From assembly GCA_004524425.1 (NCBI GenBank), contig SDNN01000202.1, forward strand, positions 1 to 5,231: DNA of 5,231 nucleotides, given 5' to 3'. Of this stretch, positions 1 to 4,365 are shown one piece after another (the first letter of the stretch is position 1; each line of letters starts with the position of its first letter). This stretch comes from Promethearchaeota archaeon (lineage in GTDB: Archaea; Asgardarchaeota; Lokiarchaeia; Sigynarchaeales; SOKP01). The position numbers and the translations under genes are program-made. The notes under the pieces were generated by a model. That model was not told the DNA's origin and did not search any database. It saw only the letters and a program-made list of their open reading frames with translations.

Positions 1-372
1 AGTAAATTAAGACAAGAATTTCCCAAAGAAAAAATGGAATCATTAAAACAGAAAGGACTAAAAATTCACTCTGGTACGCATGCTATGAGTGGTATTGAGA
101 GAGGATTAAGAATTAAAAAAGAAGCATGGATATTCGTAGACTTGTTGTCAAAGATGTTAGGCTTTCACTTTGGACAAGGTGTCAAGGTGTGCATTGAAAT
201 AGCAAGCACGGTATGCGATGCGGGATTAATCCCTGACTTAGATCGTGATATAATATGTGTTGGAGGCACGGGAAGAGGCGCTGATACGGTTTGTCTCATA
301 AAGCCTGCACCCACCAGTGAATTTAAGGATCTTAGAGTAAAGGCGATTTTAGCCAAACCGTTTAATTTTTAA
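1..372 (+). CDS. Pyruvate kinase C-terminal-domain-like protein, 5'-truncated by the window edge
   Basis: The frame is open from base 1 to the stop at 370-372, giving 123 visible residues. The first ATG (34) is internal, because coding sense continues upstream of it (SKLRQEFPKEK before the Met), so the true start lies outside the window. The visible part resembles archaeal stand-alone proteins related to the C-terminal (alpha/beta) domain of pyruvate kinase, which are usually about 180-200 residues long. Hallmarks are SGTHAMSGIERGL (about residues 24-36), CIEIASTVCDAGLIPD and the glycine-rich VGGTGRGADT, followed by a short strand and LRVKAILAKP at the end. In true pyruvate kinases this domain carries the allosteric effector site and not the catalytic centre, so this protein is not expected to make pyruvate. 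Its role is unknown; a phosphate-ligand-binding role is inference. A T9 run begins 11 bases after the stop. Confident as a family call, not as a function. Confidence 0.72.
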   Translation, partial: SKLRQEFPKEKMESLKQKGLKIHSGTHAMSGIERGLRIKKEAWIFVDLLSKMLGFHFGQGVKVCIEIASTVCDAGLIPDLDRDIICVGGTGRGADTVCLIKPAPTSEFKDLRVKAILAKPFNF

Positions 373-383
373 TTTAATTCCAA

Positions 384-392
384 TTTTTTTTT
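384..392 (+). terminator. Candidate archaeal poly-T terminator after the first gene
   Basis: A run of nine T residues starts 11 bases after the stop of the upstream gene, in a 48-bp gap. Archaeal intrinsic termination commonly uses T-runs without a hairpin, and no stem is visible here. The same AT-rich stretch (TTTTTAAAA, about 388-396) lies about 27-30 bp before the next ATG, so it could equally be the TATA element for the downstream threonine ammonia-lyase. The two roles are not exclusive. Confidence 0.35.
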
Positions 393-420
393 AAAATCAA
401 TATCAATTTGATGTAAGAAC

Positions 421-1644
421 ATGCTTGATCGGGATTATGTTAATGAGATTAGAAAAATAAGAGATTCATTTTCAGATTTAGTTCATTATACTCCTTTAGA
501 ATTAAACCATACCTTTTCAGTAATGTCCAATAATAACGTGTATTTAAAATTAGAGAATCTCCAAAGAACTGGTTCTTTTAAGATAAGGGGGGCATTTAAT
601 AAAATTTCTAAGTTATCAGAACAGGAAAGAAATAGAGGTGTTATTACTGCTTCAGCAGGAAATCATGGCCAAGCAGTTGCCTTAGCCTCAAGTGCATTCA
701 AGATTAAATCAATTGTTGTTGTTCCTGAAGGTGCTCCCATCGTTAAAATTGAAGCAATCAAAAACTACAATTCTAATGGTGAGATTATTGAATATGGATT
801 AAAATATGACGACGCATATGAGAGGGCCCTAGAGCTTATGAAGGAAAAACACTTAACGTTTGTTCATGCCTATAATGATGAGGAAATTATAAAAGGACAA
901 GCTACAATTGGTTTGGAGCTTCTTGAGCAGTTGCCTGATGTAGATTATATATTTTGTGCAATAGGAGGAGGTGGATTGATAAGCGGGATTAGCTCTTATT
1001 GCAAGTCAGTAAACAAAAATATAAAAATTATTGGAGTTCAGTCTGAAAAAGCATCTTCAATGAAAGAGTCATTTGAGTGCAACGAGATAACCACTATGCC
1101 TTTGAAGGAAACTATTTGCGATGGTATTGCTGTAAAACAACCTGGTGATCTTACCTATAATATAATTAAGGAATTTGTCGATGAAATTGTTTTAGTTTCT
1201 GACGAGGAAGTTGCGAATACAATTCTCTTGTTGCTGGAAAGAGCTAAACTGTTCGTAGAGGGGGCTGGTGCAGCTTCCTTAGCAGCGATTCTCCATGATA
1301 AAGTGAAAATAAAGGACAAGAATGTCATAGCTATTATTTCTGGAGGCAATTTAACACCAAATTTATTGAATAGAATCATCACGAAAGGTCTTATCAAAGG
1401 AGGTCGTCTGGTTAAATTTAAGACCAAAATTCCCGATGTACCCGGTTCTCTAATGAGAGTATTAAGCATAATCGCAGAAGAAAAAGGAAACATTATCTCG
1501 ATTATTCATAATAGAGAGCGATTAGCATTAGATTATAAGATGACGGAAGTAATCATTGAATTGGAAACAAGAGATTTTAATCATATTAATATTATCTTGA
1601 GCACCTTAAGAGAGCAGTTTGAAATTGAGATTTTAGAATTTTAA
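421..1644 (+). CDS. ilvA: Threonine ammonia-lyase (threonine dehydratase) with C-terminal ACT domain
   Basis: PLP enzyme of 407 residues predicted to deaminate L-threonine to 2-oxobutanoate and ammonia in the cytosol, the first step from threonine towards isoleucine (or threonine catabolism). The fold type II catalytic domain spans about residues 10-320. GSFKIRGAF carries the Schiff-base lysine K54. SAGNHGQ (78-84) is the substrate/cofactor-binding loop, GGGGLISG (182-189) the PLP phosphate loop, EGAGA begins at E280, and SGGN (307-310) contacts the PLP ring. Residues about 330-407 look like a single ACT domain (KTKIPDVPGSLMRVL), as in the medium-length, one-ACT form of the family. That domain suggests amino-acid feedback, but whether isoleucine or valine is the effector cannot be read here. 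The start ATG is preceded by no strong SD, only TTGATG at 408-413. No key residue is missing. A serine dehydratase or racemase is less likely because of the ACT domain. The symbol is by family; tdcB is an alternative. Confidence 0.93.
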   Translation: MLDRDYVNEIRKIRDSFSDLVHYTPLELNHTFSVMSNNNVYLKLENLQRTGSFKIRGAFNKISKLSEQERNRGVITASAGNHGQAVALASSAFKIKSIVVVPEGAPIVKIEAIKNYNSNGEIIEYGLKYDDAYERALELMKEKHLTFVHAYNDEEIIKGQATIGLELLEQLPDVDYIFCAIGGGGLISGISSYCKSVNKNIKIIGVQSEKASSMKESFECNEITTMPLKETICDGIAVKQPGDLTYNIIKEFVDEIVLVSDEEVANTILLLLERAKLFVEGAGAASLAAILHDKVKIKDKNVIAIISGGNLTPNLLNRIITKGLIKGGRLVKFKTKIPDVPGSLMRVLSIIAEEKGNIISIIHNRERLALDYKMTEVIIELETRDFNHINIILSTLREQFEIEILEF

Positions 1645-1663
1645 GTTTAATGATTCACGTTGT

Positions 1664-1683
1664 AGATAAGTCGAGATAAGTCG
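1664..1683. repeat. Two perfect tandem copies of a 10-bp unit in a convergent gap
   Basis: AGATAAGTCG occurs twice back to back (1664-1673 and 1674-1683) in the 42-bp gap between the convergent stop codons of the threonine ammonia-lyase (1644) and the GTPase (1687). No third copy or flanking inverted repeat is present. It is probably a small slippage duplication, and no function is implied. Confidence 0.75.
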
Positions 1684-1686
1684 CTC

Positions 1687-2259
1687 CTAGGAAATTGGAT
1701 TAATATTATTAGAAACTAACTCATTTGATCTTGATAAATCATTATTATATTTTCTAATCTCATGAACTAACACGTGGAAAGCTTCTTCAACATTATACCC
1801 TGTTTTTGATGAAATTTTTAAATAATCCCCTATATTAAATTTTTCTTTAGTCTCATTCGCCATCTCGTCACTTACAACAATTAATTCTTCTAAATCTAAT
1901 TTCGCTCCTAACAATACTATGGGAAGCGCGGGATTTTCTTTTCTAAACAATTTTAACCATTCTTCTAGATTTACAAAACTTTTCATGTTAGTCAAATCAA
2001 ACATCAAAAAGCCTCCATTTGCTCCCCTAATGAAGCTATCCATGAAAAATCTAAAATGTTGTTGCCCTCCAAAGTCCCATAATTGTAATGAGACTTTAAG
2101 TCCATCATTTAACGTGAAAAGCTTCTGGAGGATATCAACACCAATAGTCATCTTCGAGCCATGCTTGAATCTACCCTCAACATAGCGATTCAACATCGTA
2201 GTTTTTCCTACTCCCGAATCTCCACCAGTTATTACCTTATATGTTAAATGATAGTTTAT
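1687..2259 (-). CDS. Ras/Arf-like small GTPase, apparent AUA start
   Basis: Small P-loop GTPase, 190 residues from the chosen start. G1 is GDSGVGKTT (K19, T20). G2 is the switch I threonine T38 in TIG. G3 is WDFGGQQ (D62, G65, Q66), closer to the Arf-type DxGGQ than to Ras DTAGQ. G4 is AKLD (119-122) in place of NKxD, and G5 is SSKTG (150-154). The C-terminus is polar and has no cysteine, so there is no prenylation box. Asgard archaea encode many such GTPases, proposed to act in membrane or cytoskeletal regulation; the role of this one is unknown. Start: the first ATG (2196) would delete the P-loop. The frame continues upstream to a stop at 2272-2274 with no ATG, GTG or TTG. ATA at 2257-2259 gives a natural N-terminus (xNYHLTYKVITGGDSG) and has AAGGTGGT six bases before it. 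A recent ATG-to-ATA change, an assembly error or a frameshifted upstream start are alternatives. The gene converges on the threonine ammonia-lyase. Confidence 0.85.
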   Translation of the reverse strand: MNYHLTYKVITGGDSGVGKTTMLNRYVEGRFKHGSKMTIGVDILQKLFTLNDGLKVSLQLWDFGGQQHFRFFMDSFIRGANGGFLMFDLTNMKSFVNLEEWLKLFRKENPALPIVLLGAKLDLEELIVVSDEMANETKEKFNIGDYLKISSKTGYNVEEAFHVLVHEIRKYNNDLSRSNELVSNNINPIS

Positions 2260-2294
2260 TCTCTTACCACCTTAACGAATAAAATGGTAACCAT
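2256..2294 (-). CDS. Possible 12-residue leader peptide before the GTPase
   Basis: An ATG at 2294 with a strong SD (AGGAG at 2300-2304, 5-base spacer) opens a 12-codon ORF, MVTILFVKVVRE, ending in TAA at 2258-2256. The stop overlaps the proposed AUA start of the GTPase as AUAA, the geometry of termination-reinitiation coupling. It is in a different frame from the GTPase. It could be a translated leader, or the real GTPase start if a one-base deletion or a -1 slip joins the two frames between 2271 and 2259. The SD is the best evidence that ribosomes load here; the peptide itself need not matter. Confidence 0.4.
   Translation of the reverse strand: MVTILFVKVVRE
2266..2273 (-). promoter_or_regulatory. 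SD-like element for the GTPase AUA start
   Basis: The minus strand reads AAGGTGGT, partly complementary to the archaeal 16S 3' end (ideal AGGAGGTGAT), with a 6-base spacer to the ATA at 2259. The deacetylase gene at 3057 uses the same spacing with GAGGTTGA. This site decides the start choice for the GTPase. Confidence 0.5.
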
Positions 2295-2297
2295 TTT
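2281..2297. promoter_or_regulatory. Perfect 17-bp palindrome over the leader ATG
   Basis: AAAATGGT-a-ACCATTTT is an inverted repeat with 8-base arms and a single central base. On the minus strand it includes the leader start codon and lies three bases downstream of the AGGAG. A one-base loop makes an RNA hairpin unlikely, so a dimeric repressor operator is the more plausible reading. In AT-rich DNA a chance palindrome of this size is not rare enough to exclude. Confidence 0.4.
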
Positions 2298-2299
2298 AT

Positions 2300-2304
2300 C
2301 TCCT
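2300..2304 (-). promoter_or_regulatory. Strong Shine-Dalgarno AGGAG for the leader ORF
   Basis: The minus strand reads ACTAGGAGATAAAATG: five perfect SD bases and a 5-base spacer to the ATG at 2294. It is the strongest SD seen on the minus strand, yet the ATG it serves is out of frame with the GTPase. Confidence 0.55.
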
Positions 2305-2324
2305 AGTTTAAATGATTAAAATGA

Positions 2325-2332
2325 TATTTAAA
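2325..2332 (-). promoter_or_regulatory. Candidate TATA box for the GTPase transcript
   Basis: TTTAAATA on the minus strand is centred about 34 bases before the leader ATG. It would place transcription start near 2300-2304, giving a leader of roughly 40 nt before the GTPase AUA. In such AT-rich DNA the match is weak evidence, and no clear BRE was seen. Confidence 0.3.
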
Positions 2333-2382
2333 CTTTTATTATTTATGTTATAATTCCTTTTTGTCGCACGATAAATGGAGAA

Positions 2383-2396
2383 TATCTTTAAAGATA
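2383..2396. repeat. 14-bp perfect palindrome in the divergent promoter region
   Basis: TATCTTTAAAGATA is perfectly self-complementary and lies about 90 bp before the GTPase leader ATG and about 200 bp before the gene at 2600. It could be a regulator site, but low complexity makes chance occurrence plausible. Confidence 0.4.
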
Positions 2397-2564
2397 AAAA
2401 TCTAATATAGGTTTATGATCAATTTTTTCTAAGAATACATCTATTAATTAGAAGATTAATATTATTATCATTATTTTTCAGTAACAATAAATCAGCTATC
2501 TTCAATTTCTAGATTGAATCTATTATTATCAAATACCTTCCAATTTTTATGCTTAGATAAATAT

Positions 2565-2570
2565 TATATA
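2565..2570 (+). promoter_or_regulatory. Candidate TATA box for the gene at 2600
   Basis: TATATA within ATATTATATATTAA is centred about 33 bases before the ATG at 2600. This would give a transcript start a few bases before that ATG and so a very short leader. The position fits the archaeal TBP site rule, but the surrounding AT richness weakens it. Confidence 0.4.
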
Positions 2571-2599
2571 TTAATTTTAGAACATGAAAGTGAATTAAC

Positions 2600-2956
2600 A
2601 TGCAAAGTAATTTAAATGAATTATTCATGGAATGGCAAGCGTTAAATGAGAAGGTTGCTGAATCATTTGGACAGTTTGATCTCACTAACGTGAAGGAATT
2701 AAGAAAAAGGCAGAGAGAAATTGAAGATATTGTCTATGAAATTCTAATTGAAAGTGCTCCTAATGAGATCAAGGAGATATTACCTGAGGAATGTGGCGAC
2801 ATGGAAATAGGATATAAATTGGATACGAATACTTTCTATTATGTCATGTTTGATCCCGATCAGGAAGATGATGAGACGACTAAATTATTGGCAGTCACCC
2901 TTGACTTGAATAAAAATGTTAACCTGATTGAGGATTTTAAATTAGAGGAAGAATAA
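2600..2956 (+). CDS. Small acidic protein of unknown function
   Basis: I do not recognise this 118-residue protein. Residues about 3-55 look helical and possibly coiled-coil (ALNEKVAES, then VKELRKRQREIEDIVYEILIES). The second half contains a likely beta hairpin (GYKLDTNTFYYVMFDPD, then TKLLAVTLDLNKNVNLI) and an acidic tail ending LEEE. Charge is strongly acidic, roughly 30 Asp/Glu against 11 Lys/Arg. It has no signal peptide and no membrane segment, so it is probably cytosolic. The start has GTGA at 2590-2593, six bases upstream, and a TATA candidate at 2565. The codon use and sensible protein composition support a real gene. It lies 100 bp before the deacetylase gene on the same strand, possibly with its own promoter between, so a functional link is not established. 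Confidence 0.75.
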   Translation: MQSNLNELFMEWQALNEKVAESFGQFDLTNVKELRKRQREIEDIVYEILIESAPNEIKEILPEECGDMEIGYKLDTNTFYYVMFDPDQEDDETTKLLAVTLDLNKNVNLIEDFKLEEE

Positions 2957-3042
2957 AGGTTTGTTAAAGCCAAAATTTTCTTGTAATTTAGAAACAATAA
3001 AATATTGCTTGAAATAAGTCATTAATAATAATCGATTTTAAT

Positions 3043-3050
3043 GAGGTTGA
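3043..3050 (+). promoter_or_regulatory. Shine-Dalgarno of the deacetylase gene
   Basis: GAGGTTGA with a 6-base spacer to ATG 3057 is close to the ideal GAGGTGA and fixes this start. It is embedded in a tiny ORF (ATG AGG TTG AAA TAA, 3041-3055) that ends one base before the start codon. Confidence 0.7.
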
Positions 3051-3056
3051 AATAAA

Positions 3057-3830
3057 ATGAAAATCGTATTTCATGAAAAATATTATAATTCTGATTATGC
3101 CATGGATCCGGCTGCTGATGCAGGACGCTTAGATGGTATCATGGAAATTATTGAAAATAATCCAGAAGATTATGAGATCATAACTCCTCAACCCGCTTCA
3201 GAAGAGGATATTTTAAGAGCCCATGGAAGAGCACATTTTGAATATGTTAAAAGAGACCCTTTATTATATGAATTAGCATCATTAGCTGCAGGCGGAGCCA
3301 TTTTAGCGGCCGAAGAAGCTTATGAAGGCAACCCGACCTTTGCCGTGATTCGCCCACCTGGGCATCATGCTTCCGCAGATTCGTGTTGGGGTTTTTGTTA
3401 TTTCAATAACATTAGCATAAGTCTCTTGAAATTATATTCGGAAAAAAAGATAAAATCGGCATTCGTGTTGGATTTCGACCTCCACACGGGAGATGGCAAC
3501 ATTAATATTCTCAGTCATAGGAGAGATGACTTCAAGGTTAAAATTTTAAATCCGAGTGGCCATGATAATAAAGCCTACATCAGGGAAGTAGAAGACTACA
3601 TGGAAGATCTCAGAGATGTTGACATCTTCGTGGCTTCTGCGGGTTTTGACCAGGGCATACAAGATTGGGGACACTTGCTCTATCCCAAAGACTATACTAA
3701 ACTGGGCGAGTTAATGAGAGAGTATTCTGAATCCTTATGCCAGGGGAGAAGATATGCACTATTGGAAGGTGGGTATAACCACAACGTCATTGGCAAGAAT
3801 GTGGACGCCTTCTGCCAAGGTTTAAAATAA
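3057..3830 (+). CDS. Histone deacetylase superfamily zinc amidohydrolase
   Basis: Protein of 257 residues predicted to hydrolyse an N-acetyl amide using a single active-site zinc. By comparison with HDAC8, RPPGHHA supplies the histidine pair H103/H104. VLDFDLHTGDG supplies D139, the zinc ligands D141 and H143, and D146 of the charge relay. SAGFD supplies the third zinc ligand D198, and LEGGYN supplies the transition-state tyrosine Y240. All catalytic positions are therefore present. DLHTGDG replaces the DxHHGxG of eukaryotic enzymes, as in shorter archaeal homologues, and the total is well under the usual 300-380 residues. There is no signal peptide, so it should be cytosolic. The substrate cannot be told from sequence: acetylated histone or Alba-type chromatin proteins, other acetyl-lysine proteins, acetylpolyamines or another acetylated small molecule are all possible. 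The SD GAGGTTGA supports the start. Confidence 0.92.
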   Translation: MKIVFHEKYYNSDYAMDPAADAGRLDGIMEIIENNPEDYEIITPQPASEEDILRAHGRAHFEYVKRDPLLYELASLAAGGAILAAEEAYEGNPTFAVIRPPGHHASADSCWGFCYFNNISISLLKLYSEKKIKSAFVLDFDLHTGDGNINILSHRRDDFKVKILNPSGHDNKAYIREVEDYMEDLRDVDIFVASAGFDQGIQDWGHLLYPKDYTKLGELMREYSESLCQGRRYALLEGGYNHNVIGKNVDAFCQGLK

Positions 3831-3946
3831 ATTGGTATCTCTAAGAGTATCTACCCTATTTGGTTCATTATTTACTTGTAATAATTCAAATCGTCTTGTA
3901 GTGGATTGAATAATAAAGATTATTTATTAGGCACAACTAATTTTTG

Positions 3947-3954
3947 TTAAATAG
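3947..3954 (+). promoter_or_regulatory. Candidate TATA box for the membrane-protein gene
   Basis: TTAAATAG is centred about 27 bases before ATG 3977. This would give a leaderless or nearly leaderless transcript, in line with the lack of a visible SD before this gene. The rest of the 146-bp gap after the deacetylase gene is AT-rich with no recognised element. Confidence 0.3.
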
Positions 3955-3976
3955 CATTAAAAAAAAATGAACTGAA

Positions 3977-4267
3977 ATGGGCTTTAAAACACGTTTAATC
4001 ATTTATTTATCTATAATTGGTGCTTTAGTTATCATATTCGTGATGAGTGGACTTCCATTTGAACAAGTTTTTGCGCTCATGCCTGAGTTATTGGAGGATA
4101 CTGGAGAAGAATCAGATGCTGATTTTATTTTTCGATTATTAAGATTATTTCTAACAGGAATTTTAATCATGAGTGCGATTTTAGAGGTAATTTTTAAAAT
4201 AAAAAGCATTAAATCATTAGAGCAAGACAAGGATTCAGGGAGAAGAAGAAGAGGACGTTTAAAATGA
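3977..4267 (+). CDS. Small two-helix membrane protein of unknown function
   Basis: I do not recognise this 96-residue protein. It has two hydrophobic segments, about residues 7-24 (LIIYLSIIGALVIIFVMS) and 50-74 (FIFRLLRLFLTGILIMSAILE onward). Between them is a short acidic loop (ELLEDTGEESDAD), and the tail is strongly basic (GRRRRGRLK). Positive charges at both ends predict both termini in the cytoplasm with the acidic loop outside. No SD is visible; a TATA candidate about 27 bases upstream suggests a leaderless mRNA. The 3-codon ORF ATG AAC TGA (3967-3975) ends one base before the start. The hydrophobic-loop-hydrophobic-basic pattern argues for a real gene, whereas the antisense frame (4003-4314) lacks any such logic. 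Proposed membrane location is inference from hydrophobicity only. Confidence 0.7.
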   Translation: MGFKTRLIIYLSIIGALVIIFVMSGLPFEQVFALMPELLEDTGEESDADFIFRLLRLFLTGILIMSAILEVIFKIKSIKSLEQDKDSGRRRRGRLK

Positions 4268-4303
4268 TAAAATATTAGATGATTTAAAATTGAATCATGG
4301 ATG

Positions 4304-4346
4304 CTCTTAGTCAATTCAAAGAATTATCCATTTAATTTGACTAGAG
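4304..4346. terminator. Imperfect hairpin in a convergent gap, possible two-way terminator
   Basis: CTCT-t-AGTCAA-TT (4304-4316) pairs with AA-t-TTGACT-AGAG (4334-4346), giving up to 12 pairs with two single-base bulges and a 17-base loop. It lies in the 98-bp gap between the converging ends of the membrane-protein gene (stop 4267) and the oxidoreductase gene (stop 4366). There is no strong T-run on either side, so it could be a terminator, an RNA end-protecting stem or chance. Confidence 0.3.
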
Positions 4347-4365
4347 AAAGAATGAAGATTAAAAT

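Larger units (their letters stand above)
2305..2599. other. AT-rich divergent intergenic region, no gene seen
   Basis: This 295-bp stretch lies between the GTPase 5' region and the divergent gene at 2600. All frames are broken by frequent stops and no structured RNA gene was recognised. It holds a TATA candidate on each strand near its two ends, a 14-bp perfect palindrome (2383-2396), a 13-bp inverted repeat TAGATT-g-AATCTA (2510-2522) and many short A/T runs. It is best read as a two-way promoter region. Confidence 0.6.

Noticed and set aside
34..36. ATG 34 as the start of the first gene
   Set aside because: The frame is open and protein-like back to base 1, and the family is normally 60 or so residues longer.
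165..356. Open frame on the - strand opposite the first gene
   Set aside because: It is antisense to the conserved GGTGRGADT region, short and without features.
1155..1493. Open frame on the - strand inside the threonine ammonia-lyase gene
   Set aside because: It lies fully antisense to conserved catalytic and ACT-domain sequence and has no independent support.
1919..2185. Open frame on the + strand opposite the GTPase
   Set aside because: It is antisense to a well-supported GTPase with clear motifs; its translation resembles no protein and it has no SD.
2194..2196. ATG 2196 as the start of the GTPase
   Set aside because: It would remove the whole first beta strand and the P-loop GDSGVGKTT, which are intact in frame just upstream.
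2305..2599. A hidden tRNA or structured RNA in the AT-rich gap
   Set aside because: No cloverleaf, T-loop motif or GC-rich stem was found; the short palindromes are explained by low complexity.
3831..3976. Inverted repeats after the deacetylase gene (for example ATTCAA at 3884 with TTGAAT at 3906)
   Set aside because: Six-base AT-rich arms with a 16-base loop are expected by chance in this composition.
4003..4314. Open frame on the - strand opposite the membrane-protein gene
   Set aside because: The + strand reading gives two clean hydrophobic helices with sensible charge topology, while the antisense reading has no recognisable pattern.
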